Source of the DNA: Flammeovirgaceae bacterium
GTDB lineage: Bacteria; Bacteroidota; Bacteroidia; Cytophagales; Cyclobacteriaceae
DNA: 64,000 bases
Reading direction: 5' to 3'
NCBI GenBank assembly: GCA_024638265.1
Contig: JAHEKQ010000002.1
Span: forward strand, 33,785 to 97,784
Program-made: the position numbers and the translations under genes
Part shown: piece by piece, positions 1 through 7,767 of the stretch
Layout: every line of letters starts with the position of its first letter
Position numbering within the stretch: position 1 is the first letter of the stretch
The notes under the pieces: model-generated
What the model was told of the DNA's origin: nothing
What the model saw: only the letters and a program-made list of their open reading frames with translations
The model's database searches: none

Positions 1-504
1 TCGAACGTCAATGGTGTTCGGGCGCATACATTTTCAAGTGCGCGCTTGACGGACGTAAAGATCAATGGTGTATCCATTAGCGAGGGAACTTATGCAGCAT
101 ATCTTGCAGGTCATTTCAATGTCCCCATCGTCATGGTGACTGGCGATGAATATGCCACCGCTGAGGTTAGAGAACTGATACCGAATATAGAGACAACCGT
201 TGTTAAACAGGCATACGGATTTCATTCTGCCAAAACTTATACCCCCTCAAAAGCTGCCAAAATGATAAGGGAGAGTGCTAAAAGGGCTATAGGCAATGTT
301 AATAAAATCAAGCCAGTGAAAATTGATGGAGAGGTGGAGTTTGATGTAAGTTTCAAACATTATCGGCCGGTAGAGGCTCTCGGATATCTTTCACTCGTAG
401 AAAAAATTGACTCACATACTATTCGATTCAGGGGAAAGAACATGGTGGAAGTGGCCGACTTCTTTACCTTTCTGATGGAATATGGGAGTAGTATTGAACC
501 GTAG
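1..504 (+). CDS. M55 family D-aminopeptidase (DppA-like), 3' part
   Basis: The gene runs in from before the window. The frame is open from base 1, so the TTG at 46 is not its start. The 167 visible residues begin just before an HTFSS segment and continue through INGVSISEGT and IVMVTGD, the typical second half of the DppA/M55 family. Known members are zinc aminopeptidases that release D-amino acids from peptides and form ring-shaped oligomers. The HTFSS histidine and the SEG glutamate fall where the family has active-site and metal residues. The remaining N-terminal metal ligands lie outside the window. A dispersed repeat begins at the last base of the stop codon. Family call is fairly sure; substrate unknown. 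Confidence 0.8.
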   Translation, partial: SNVNGVRAHTFSSARLTDVKINGVSISEGTYAAYLAGHFNVPIVMVTGDEYATAEVRELIPNIETTVVKQAYGFHSAKTYTPSKAAKMIRESAKRAIGNVNKIKPVKIDGEVEFDVSFKHYRPVEALGYLSLVEKIDSHTIRFRGKNMVEVADFFTFLMEYGSSIEP

Positions 505-545
505 GGAAGTAAAAAGGCAGAAGGCAGAAGGCAGAAGTTAAAAGT
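504..545. repeat. Dispersed 42-bp repeat, copy 1 (AAGGCAG units)
   Basis: The sequence GGGAAGTAAAAAGGCA leads into three tandem AAGGCAG-type heptamers and ends in AGTTAAAAGT. A near-identical block lies at 5093-5134, where each heptamer has A for one G. Both copies start at or just after the stop codon of a plus-strand gene. The bases after it (about 556-620) are a low-complexity run of CCCAT/CAACC words. No gene is seen between 505 and 679. Confidence 0.75.
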
Positions 546-679
546 TTAAAGTGTTTAAAATTCCCATTTACACATCTACCCTTTTACCCATCAACCTATC
601 AACCCTTCCACCCATCAAGCTTTTATTCCATCCCAACTCAAAAAATTACTAATTGATTTTTCAATCGAATTTTACATTA

Positions 680-2233
680 ATGACTATGAAAAAAATATTA
701 CTAATCCTTTTATCCGCTAGCCTGATTAGTGGATCTTTTGCCCAGTCGGCGGATGAAATCGTTGAAAAGATTGTCGCCGAGGCAAATGAGAATTCACAAT
801 TGGAGGTACTGGCACATGAACTTCTGGACGTTGTCGGGCCAAGATTGGTGGGTACCCCGCAGATGGAAAATGCCCACAACTGGGCAGTGGAAAAGTTTAA
901 TAGCTGGGGAATAGACGCCGAGAATGAAGAGTGGGGTAAGTGGAGGGGCTGGGAACGAGGAATCTGTCATATCGATATGACTTATCCCCGCGTGAGAACC
1001 CTCAGTGGAATGCAGCTGGCCTGGAGCGCACCAACGCCAAAGAATGGAGTGGAAGCAGAGTTGGTAATAATTCCCGATGTAGCCGATTCAAATGCATTCA
1101 AGGAATGGCTGCCAACGGTAAAAGGTAAATTTGTGATGGTCTCAATGGATCAACCTACCGGAAGGCCTGACTACAACTGGGAGGAATTTGCAACCGATGA
1201 ATCCTGGGAGAAAATGCAGGAAATGAAGTCTGAGGCACAGACAGCCTGGCGTGCACGTATCAGGAAAACGGGGTACGGGACCCGCTCACTACCCGGAGCG
1301 CTTGAGGAAGCTGGTGCAGTAGGCATTATCCAGTCAAACTGGTCCAGAGGATTTGGTGTCAATAAGATATTCAGTTCACGAACCAAAGATATTCCCACCA
1401 TTGATCTCGATCTTGAAGATTATGGAATGCTTTTCAGGATGGTAGAATATGGTGATAAGCCAAAAATCAAAGTAGTAGCTGAGTCCCGTGATCTCGGAAA
1501 AGTTCCAACCTTTAATACAATTGCCACCATTAAAGGCACAGAAAAACCGGAAGAATATATCGTATTGTCAGCCCATTTTGACTCATGGGATGGTGCCACA
1601 GGTGCCACCGATAATGGTACGGGAACAATCACCATGATGGAAGCTGCAAGAATACTTAAGGAGATCTATCCTGAGCCAAAAAGAACGATCATCGTGGGCC
1701 TTTGGGGAAGTGAGGAACAGGGATTAAACGGCTCCAGGGCTTTTGTGGAAGATCATCCGGAGATAGTAGAAAACCTACAGGCATTATTCAACCAGGATAA
1801 TGGCACAGGCCGCGTAGTGAACATTTCAGGCCAGGGGTTTCTTCATTCCTATGAGTACCTGGGAAGATGGCTGGAAAAGGTTCCACGGGATATTACCGCA
1901 CATATTGAAACGAATTTCCCCGGGGCCCCGGGGCGTGGAGGTTCAGATTATGCATCCTTTGTGGCTGCCGGAGCTCCTGCATTCTCACTGAGTTCACTGA
2001 GTTGGTCATACTGGAACTATACATGGCATACCAACAGGGATACCTATGATAAGATCGTATTCGATGATGTGCGAAATAATGCAATCCTGACCGCCATCCT
2101 CACTTACATGGCAAGCGAGGACCCTGAAAAGACATCCAGGGAAAGGGCAGTTCTTCCTCAAAGTCGCAGGACCGGACAGCAGATGACATGGCCAACGAAA
2201 CGAAGTCCGAACCGGGATGGGGGAAATAATTAA
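680..2233 (+). CDS. Secreted M28 family zinc peptidase
   Basis: The start is ATG at 680 or 686, giving a signal peptide of MKKILLILLSASLISG type with cleavage near FAQ. A TTG at 653 would only add an unlikely hydrophilic prefix. The middle part (about residues 130-280) resembles a protease-associated domain. The C-terminal half carries M28 metal motifs: HFDSWDGATGATDNGTGT (His and bridging Asp), GSEEQG (catalytic Glu and Glu ligand), NQDNGTG (Asp) and WHTNRDTYD (His). It should be an exported aminopeptidase or carboxypeptidase with two zinc ions, working in the periplasm or outside the cell. It stands alone and is followed by a strong terminator. Substrate cannot be told. Confidence 0.88.
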   Translation: MTMKKILLILLSASLISGSFAQSADEIVEKIVAEANENSQLEVLAHELLDVVGPRLVGTPQMENAHNWAVEKFNSWGIDAENEEWGKWRGWERGICHIDMTYPRVRTLSGMQLAWSAPTPKNGVEAELVIIPDVADSNAFKEWLPTVKGKFVMVSMDQPTGRPDYNWEEFATDESWEKMQEMKSEAQTAWRARIRKTGYGTRSLPGALEEAGAVGIIQSNWSRGFGVNKIFSSRTKDIPTIDLDLEDYGMLFRMVEYGDKPKIKVVAESRDLGKVPTFNTIATIKGTEKPEEYIVLSAHFDSWDGATGATDNGTGTITMMEAARILKEIYPEPKRTIIVGLWGSEEQGLNGSRAFVEDHPEIVENLQALFNQDNGTGRVVNISGQGFLHSYEYLGRWLEKVPRDITAHIETNFPGAPGRGGSDYASFVAAGAPAFSLSSLSWSYWNYTWHTNRDTYDKIVFDDVRNNAILTAILTYMASEDPEKTSRERAVLPQSRRTGQQMTWPTKRSPNRDGGNN

Positions 2234-2260
2234 TAGGAGATTTAAATTAACTGAAAAGGA

Positions 2261-2290
2261 AAGCGCAGGAATATCCTGCGCTTTTTTTTG
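2261..2290. terminator. Rho-independent terminator after the M28 peptidase
   Basis: A perfect 9-bp stem, AGCGCAGGA / TCCTGCGCT with loop ATA (2262-2282), is followed by a run of T. It ends the plus-strand gene. The other strand has TTTCCTTTT after the stem, so it may also stop the minus-strand gene ending at 2327. Confidence 0.88.
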
Positions 2291-2326
2291 TGTCAGAAAT
2301 GACACGACCACTTACATAATCTCTTT

Positions 2327-3421
2327 TTATTTATTTAATTGAGGTTTGGCCATAGTGTTAAATCCGAATGTAACACCAACAATGCCTCCATTCTTTCTCG
2401 GTGAATAATACACATTAAATGGAACATTCAGATAACCGGATTTATAGGTCTTCCCCAGTGCTATGACCATACTCAGTGAGGGTTTCATCGTGCCTCTTGA
2501 ATCAATTCTCTCTACTACCGGGTAACCGGGGCTATCATCTCCATTTATAAGATTCCAATTACCATTGTCATCATAATATCCTTCTGCAGTTTTTGACACT
2601 CTCACCACTGGTCCAAGTCCAAATTCCCAGCCACTCTCATTGAACCTGAATCCATTTAAAAATGCTATGCTTGGTATGAGCTTTCCTGTTTCAAGTCCGT
2701 TCAATGTTGCTACTACTTCGATCAATGCCTGAAAATTACCCGCACTCAGATATTGAGTTTCAAACTGATATCCAAACATTGTAGCCACGGGAAACATATC
2801 ATATCCCCCAATATCCTTGGAATCTCTTAAACGATCTCCATTTTCCCCCATGAAGTAGACAGCCCCCATCCTGGGTCCACTCAAATTCACGTTGGTTTTC
2901 ATGTTGGTGATAGGTACGTTATAATCAATAAGCAGGTCCACCAGGTGTGGATCATTAGGAATATCGAGCAATTCATTCAATGTGATTTTAACCATCGTCT
3001 GCACTTCCTTCTGAACATCCAGGAATTCCATCACACTGGTTTTTTCAATTCGGGCGGCCTTCACATCAATCAATCGTAAAATGATAATGATCTTATCCCC
3101 AAATTTTTCCGCACTTCCGGTTAACATCTTGTCCGAATTAAGTAGGCCCCCTGCCTCTATAACCTTAGTCTTTCCAAAAGCAGTTTTTGGATCGAGGTTA
3201 TGATCAACAATCAGGTCGGCCACATCATACTTATCAAGTACTTCAAAGCGGTCAATTTTCTCCAATTCAAGCCTGACAAGATTAGCCATGGCTTCTCCTG
3301 TGATTTCAATACCCTTGGTATCGATACTTATCAGGGCAATGCTCTTCTTTTCTTGTGCAAAGGTAATTACTGTAATTCCCCACAAGAAAACTCCGATTAA
3401 TATATTCCATCTCAATTTCAT
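2327..3421 (-). CDS. Secreted CsgG/LpoB-like protein of unknown function
   Basis: A 364-aa protein with signal peptide (MKLRWNILIGVFLWG..., cleavage after FAQ). Residues about 25-160 have the layout of the CsgG/TolB-N/LpoB-type nucleoside-like fold: a strand KKSIALISID, a helix with NLVRLELEK, FEVLDKYD, then SDKMLTGSAEKFGDKIIIILRLID and KTSVMEF. The second half (about 190-364) is rich in aromatic and Gly residues and ends in phenylalanine-containing strands like an outer-membrane or surface beta domain. The role may be envelope assembly or lipoprotein-like scaffolding. This is a fold-level guess only. It converges on the M28 gene and shares its terminator region. Confidence 0.55.
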   Translation of the reverse strand: MKLRWNILIGVFLWGITVITFAQEKKSIALISIDTKGIEITGEAMANLVRLELEKIDRFEVLDKYDVADLIVDHNLDPKTAFGKTKVIEAGGLLNSDKMLTGSAEKFGDKIIIILRLIDVKAARIEKTSVMEFLDVQKEVQTMVKITLNELLDIPNDPHLVDLLIDYNVPITNMKTNVNLSGPRMGAVYFMGENGDRLRDSKDIGGYDMFPVATMFGYQFETQYLSAGNFQALIEVVATLNGLETGKLIPSIAFLNGFRFNESGWEFGLGPVVRVSKTAEGYYDDNGNWNLINGDDSPGYPVVERIDSRGTMKPSLSMVIALGKTYKSGYLNVPFNVYYSPRKNGGIVGVTFGFNTMAKPQLNK

Positions 3422-3650
3422 AATGTTTTTGTTTTAGTGATCGGAAGCAAGTTGAAGCAGATCAGCGGGTTTCAATAATTAGTTTTTGAGCTCTGAGGAC
3501 TGTGTTTTGCAATTATTACTAATCAACGCCCCTTCAGTGGGAATTTATGGCACGATTTAATATCAAGCACTCCTCTCAAAGCAAAATCGAGGTTTTCATT
3601 CCAACCAATTCCAAGGAGAATGAGTCTAATAATAAAGCATTAGTACCCCC

Positions 3651-4019
3651 ATGAGAGGCCTATTTATCCTGATAATCATATTGAATATTTCAGCCTGCGA
3701 AGAGATCGAGGTGATACCCAAGTGTGAGTTGGAAGCTACCGTACTTGATATGTCAGAAATTGATGGATGCAGGTACGTATTTCAGACCGACGCAGGTGTG
3801 AAATATGAACCGACTTATACTATTGGCTTCTGTGCTACCGGGGACTATGCCAGCGGACAAGCATGGACCGACCCTATGCGGGATTTCAATTTGCACCATG
3901 GTCAGCGCATAAAATTCAATTTCGAAGAACTGGATATGACAACCAATTGTATGATGGGAACAGTAATACGGGTAACATGTATCACCGAGATTGAACGTAG
4001 CGCCGATACTACACTTTAA
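3651..4019 (+). CDS. Small putative lipoprotein, unknown function
   Basis: A 122-aa protein with a short hydrophobic leader and lipobox ISAC at residues 13-16, so it is probably lipid-anchored. After the anchor Cys it has further Cys residues (KCEL, DGCRY, GFCATG, TNCMM, VTCIT), consistent with disulfides in the periplasm. The mature part looks like a small beta-barrel (RIKFNFEELD...GTVIRVTCI). I do not recognise the family. It lies 64 bp before the cytochrome gene and could be cotranscribed with it. The preceding 229 bp (3422-3650) show nothing I can name. Confidence 0.6.
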   Translation: MRGLFILIIILNISACEEIEVIPKCELEATVLDMSEIDGCRYVFQTDAGVKYEPTYTIGFCATGDYASGQAWTDPMRDFNLHHGQRIKFNFEELDMTTNCMMGTVIRVTCITEIERSADTTL

Positions 4020-4083
4020 TTAAAATTTCACGGAATTTCTTATCTTGAGGGTAACCTAAACTATCCACTTACCCCTATCTATC

Positions 4084-5088
4084 ATGTTCAAGAAAATCAT
4101 CCTTGGTCTTCTGGCACTTATCGTTGTGCTCGGAGTTATTGGTTTTGTTTACATTCAAAGTTCGTGGGATAAAACCTACGACATTGCTTATCCCGATCTA
4201 AAAGTGAGTAATGATTCTGACGTCATTGCCCGGGGGGAATACCTTGTAAAAGGTCCCTCCCACTGTGTGCACTGCCATGTTAACAATGTCGATCAAGTGC
4301 TGGAAGCTGAAGCTACGGGAAACGTTGCCCTTGTTGGAGGACTTAACTTTCCGCTGGGTCCTGTCGCTACTCTTTATCCGCCGAATCTTACACCTGACGA
4401 GAAAACAGGGATCGGCCGGTATGAAGACGGGGCGGTTTTCCGAATGATGCGCCATGCAGTAAAACCGGATGGCACCGTTACGGTTCCTCCACTTATGCCC
4501 TTTTACAATCTTGCCGATGAGGACCTGGTAGCCATTGTTTCCTACCTGAAAGCCCAGGAACCGGTAGTCAATGAAGTAAAACCGGCAGAATATTCATTTT
4601 TGGGAAAATTCGTAAGGACCATCAACCCACTTTTCAAGCCTATTGAAGATCCGCAAAACGCTGTAACCGCCCCACCAATGGAAGCAACCGTAGAACGTGG
4701 GGAATACCTGGCACGCTATGCGGCAAACTGTGTAGGTTGCCATACAAGCGTTGACCTCGAGTCCATGAAGTTCGATGGCCCGGAGTTTGCCGGAGGAAGT
4801 GAATTCCTGGAAGTCAATCTCAATCAGAAATTCGGGATGCCGGCTAATAGCATGACGAGGTCGCCTAACCTCACTACACACGAAACAGGTGTGCTCAATA
4901 AATTCCCTTCAGTAGATGATTGGATTGCCCGATTCCGCAAAGGTCGCGCAGTGCAGCACTCACCAATGCCATGGGGTGCGTTCAGCAGGATGACCGATGA
5001 AGACCTTGGGGCATTGTATGCATTTCTCAAGAGCCTGGATCCGGTAGATTATGATCCGGGACCGGTTGTTTTTGCAGGTGAAGAATAG
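4084..5088 (+). CDS. Membrane-anchored diheme cytochrome c
   Basis: A 334-aa protein with an N-terminal transmembrane anchor (about residues 5-25) and two class I cytochrome c domains. The heme c motifs are CVHCH (about residue 61) and CVGCH (about residue 217). Each is followed by a Met-containing loop that can give the axial ligand (VPPLMPFYN and SPMPWGAF). The arrangement matches the soluble diheme electron carriers that serve alcohol or aldehyde dehydrogenases or terminal oxidases. No partner dehydrogenase is next to it. It should sit on the periplasmic face of the inner membrane and pass electrons; partner unknown. Confidence 0.85.
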   Translation: MFKKIILGLLALIVVLGVIGFVYIQSSWDKTYDIAYPDLKVSNDSDVIARGEYLVKGPSHCVHCHVNNVDQVLEAEATGNVALVGGLNFPLGPVATLYPPNLTPDEKTGIGRYEDGAVFRMMRHAVKPDGTVTVPPLMPFYNLADEDLVAIVSYLKAQEPVVNEVKPAEYSFLGKFVRTINPLFKPIEDPQNAVTAPPMEATVERGEYLARYAANCVGCHTSVDLESMKFDGPEFAGGSEFLEVNLNQKFGMPANSMTRSPNLTTHETGVLNKFPSVDDWIARFRKGRAVQHSPMPWGAFSRMTDEDLGALYAFLKSLDPVDYDPGPVVFAGEE

Positions 5089-5092
5089 AGGT

Positions 5093-5134
5093 GGGAAGTA
5101 AAAAGGCAAAAGGCAAAAGGCAAAAGTTAAAAGT
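5093..5134. repeat. Dispersed 42-bp repeat, copy 2 (AAGGCAA units)
   Basis: This is the second copy of the block at 504-545: GGGAAGTAAAAAGGCA, three tandem AAGGCAA heptamers, then AGTTAAAAGT. The differences are G-to-A changes repeated once per unit, which suggests the units evolve together or that slippage spread one variant. It lies 4 bp after the cytochrome stop codon, and a minus-strand gene ends at 5145. Confidence 0.75.
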
Positions 5135-5144
5135 TAAAGTTAGG

Positions 5145-6146
5145 TTAGAGTGCCCCGACCTGGTCTTTGATTTGGCTTTTGATGTTGTTAAACACATGGG
5201 TTCTTTTCCTTTCGGAGGTGCCACTGAGTAGCTCTGATCGCTTTATGAGGTTTTCAACGATTCTCTTATTATAGTCATAGAATGCTTTGTTGGTAGATTT
5301 CATTACGTTGATCAGATTATTGGTGAGATACGATACCCTTTCTTCATCATATTCTCCCAAAATAATATTATCTACGGTCATAAGGTCATTGTAATAAAGC
5401 AGGTATTCTCCATTCGATGGATCAATGGAGTAACCAAATGCATGTTTGCGACCGGTTTCCGCCTGATATTGTAGATGATCTGATAATTCGAGTAGTTTTT
5501 CCATTAGGTAAATGGCTTGCTTGCGATCCGGGATAAATCCCATATCATGATAATACACAATCTGTTTCATCGCACTGCTCATTATATCTGATGAAAATAA
5601 TTCAATGGTATTTATCTTCAAGTAAGCTTTAAGAATATCCCTTGTAACTTCACTATTTCCATCACTCAACTCGTCCAGGTTGAATTTACGATCCTTCATT
5701 TCCTCGGAACCCAATCCTGATTTCTGCCAGAAATAAAATTTGAATGCTGCCAATTCAGGGACCTGGAGAAGTTGAAACAGATTGAGATCATTGATCAGGA
5801 AAATAAAACCTCCGGATTCGGCATTCGATGCCTTATTCATTTCTGAAAGCACAGAATTGAAAAGTCGATCTATAGATTTTCCATCTTCTTCAATAAATTG
5901 AGTTCTGAAGGATACCAGCTTATTGTTTGATACTTCTACTAACTCATTTATGGGAACTTCGAAATGTTCACACAATTTTATTAACTCTGGCAGCAACATG
6001 AACTTATCTCCCCTCATTCTGCGGTATGCACTGTCGGTACTAATACTCAATACATCCGCAACTTCATCAACGAATGAACTACCGGGTTCTTGATGCGATT
6101 TTAAATAATCAAATAGGTCGGTCTGAAAACTTTTCTCGTCGATCAT
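5145..6146 (-). CDS. HTH-domain protein, putative transcription regulator
   Basis: A 333-aa cytosolic protein. Residues about 15-60 form a Cro/C1-like helix-turn-helix (VADVLSISTDSAYRRMRGDK then LIKLCEHFEVPINELVE). The remaining 250 residues are an alpha-helical domain of unknown type with no transmembrane segment. Such HTH plus long helical C-terminus proteins are common in Bacteroidota and mostly uncharacterised. It is divergently transcribed from the S1P lyase/TonB receptor pair across about 88 bp, so it is the natural candidate regulator of that pair. That link is inference from position. Confidence 0.6.
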   Translation of the reverse strand: MIDEKSFQTDLFDYLKSHQEPGSSFVDEVADVLSISTDSAYRRMRGDKFMLLPELIKLCEHFEVPINELVEVSNNKLVSFRTQFIEEDGKSIDRLFNSVLSEMNKASNAESGGFIFLINDLNLFQLLQVPELAAFKFYFWQKSGLGSEEMKDRKFNLDELSDGNSEVTRDILKAYLKINTIELFSSDIMSSAMKQIVYYHDMGFIPDRKQAIYLMEKLLELSDHLQYQAETGRKHAFGYSIDPSNGEYLLYYNDLMTVDNIILGEYDEERVSYLTNNLINVMKSTNKAFYDYNKRIVENLIKRSELLSGTSERKRTHVFNNIKSQIKDQVGAL

Positions 6147-6234
6147 AGCCAGAGATTTATTGTGATAATTTCGGGATTTTTTATAGCCTTTCCAATGTCA
6201 TACTCCTAACAAGACCAATCGTTTTTTGCATTTT

Positions 6235-7764
6235 ATGCAAATTGGTAAGCCAAAGGTCCCTTATCTGGCATATTCTGCAAGCGATAGACTATGCACTTAT
6301 CAATTCAATAATAACTTGCCGGGAGGAGTCGATACCTTCATAGCAAGAACAAAGCATATGAAGGAAAAAGGAATTCCAGCAGAAGATCTTATTGGATATG
6401 CAAGATCACTGAAAGAATCAGATACAATTTGGCAAAACGGTAAGTATTTCGGTTTTAGCTATCTGCCTGATAAAGAGATTATTCAAGCGCGTCGAAAGAT
6501 CAGTCAACTCTTTGAAGGTGGAAGCACCCTGAATCCCATGCTATTCCATTCCCTTAGTAAAATGGAAAAGGAGCTAGTAACATCAATAGGTCAATTATTG
6601 AATGCCCCTAAAGGTTTCGGCGGACATTTCACAAGTGGGGGAACAGAGAGTATCATATTGGCTGTGAAAGCAGCCAAGGAGCACTTTAAAAAACGGAGTT
6701 TAGATGAAAGAATGCAGGTGATCATTTCCGATACCGCACATCCGGCATTTCAAAAAGCATGTGAATTGCTTGCTGTGGACCCTGTGATTTGTGAAACTGA
6801 GGAAGGTTACCAAATGAATTTGGAGGTATTGAAATCTTCAATTACCAACTACACCGGGCTTATTGTCGCTTCAGCACCTAACTATCCCTTTGGAATCATT
6901 GACCCTATTGAATCAATTTCCAATCTGGCAGATCAACACAACATCCCACTTCATGTAGATGCTTGTTTGGGAGGTATGATCATCCCGTTTATTGAAGAAA
7001 TTACCGGGGCGGAGTTACGCTTTGATTTTAGATGCCACGGAGTAACCAGTATCAGCGTGGATTTACATAAATATGGATATTGCCCAAAGGGATCCAGCTT
7101 AATTTTATACCGAAATCACGACTATGGTTCGGGGCAATATTTCGTCACCGAAGCCTGGCGGGGGGGAGTCTATGGTTCAGTGAGGATAACAGGTACTTCC
7201 GGGGGTCAGACTCTGGCAGGAGCGTGGGCAACCGTTAATCTACTTGGTAAAGGGGGTTATCGAAAGATGACCGAAGAATTGATAAGTGCGTACCATTATA
7301 CCCTTTCCAGGATTGAGAATAGTAAAGACCTTCAGTTAATATCCGATCCCCGGTTACCCATCATTTCATTTAAATCTGATAATGTAAACGCGTTACTTCT
7401 TGGAGATCAACTTGAAAAACAGGGATGGTATGTTGAGCGGATGGCTCAACCTGATCGTTTGCATATCATCTTAGCCAAGAACAACATCAGTAAGCTTCCG
7501 GAGTTATTTGATGCTATCTCGGGGATTATCGATCTAGAAAAATCCGATTCAAAGGCATATTACAGGAATATTAGAATATTGAAATATCTATTCAAATTGC
7601 TGCCTCACACGAGGCTAGAATTGCTTTTGAAAAAGTTCGCCAGTAAAAACAGGAATGAGAATAAAAGGTGGATTTACGGTCTTAATGGCCCCCTGGTTTC
7701 CACGAAAAAGAAGAAAATCGTACTCAAATACTTGTTGAAAAATATGAACGCTTTAGATCACTAA
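6235..7764 (+). CDS. Sphingosine-1-phosphate lyase (PLP-dependent, group II decarboxylase fold)
   Basis: A PLP enzyme of about 509 aa. The central part reads closely like eukaryotic S1P lyase: TSGGTESIILAVKAAKE (phosphate-binding loop, about residue 130), IPLHVDACLGG (PLP-ring Asp, about 245) and SISVDLHKYGYCPKGSS with the Schiff-base Lys in HKYG (about 285). The family splits phosphorylated long-chain bases into a fatty aldehyde and phosphoethanolamine. Unlike the animal enzyme it has no N-terminal membrane helix, and it carries about 60 extra basic C-terminal residues. ATG at 6235 is preferred to TTG at 6226. It is followed after 3 bp by a TonB-dependent receptor gene, so the two look cotranscribed. 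A plain amino-acid decarboxylase is less likely given the motifs. Confidence 0.85.
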   Translation: MQIGKPKVPYLAYSASDRLCTYQFNNNLPGGVDTFIARTKHMKEKGIPAEDLIGYARSLKESDTIWQNGKYFGFSYLPDKEIIQARRKISQLFEGGSTLNPMLFHSLSKMEKELVTSIGQLLNAPKGFGGHFTSGGTESIILAVKAAKEHFKKRSLDERMQVIISDTAHPAFQKACELLAVDPVICETEEGYQMNLEVLKSSITNYTGLIVASAPNYPFGIIDPIESISNLADQHNIPLHVDACLGGMIIPFIEEITGAELRFDFRCHGVTSISVDLHKYGYCPKGSSLILYRNHDYGSGQYFVTEAWRGGVYGSVRITGTSGGQTLAGAWATVNLLGKGGYRKMTEELISAYHYTLSRIENSKDLQLISDPRLPIISFKSDNVNALLLGDQLEKQGWYVERMAQPDRLHIILAKNNISKLPELFDAISGIIDLEKSDSKAYYRNIRILKYLFKLLPHTRLELLLKKFASKNRNENKRWIYGLNGPLVSTKKKKIVLKYLLKNMNALDH

Positions 7765-7767
7765 GTC

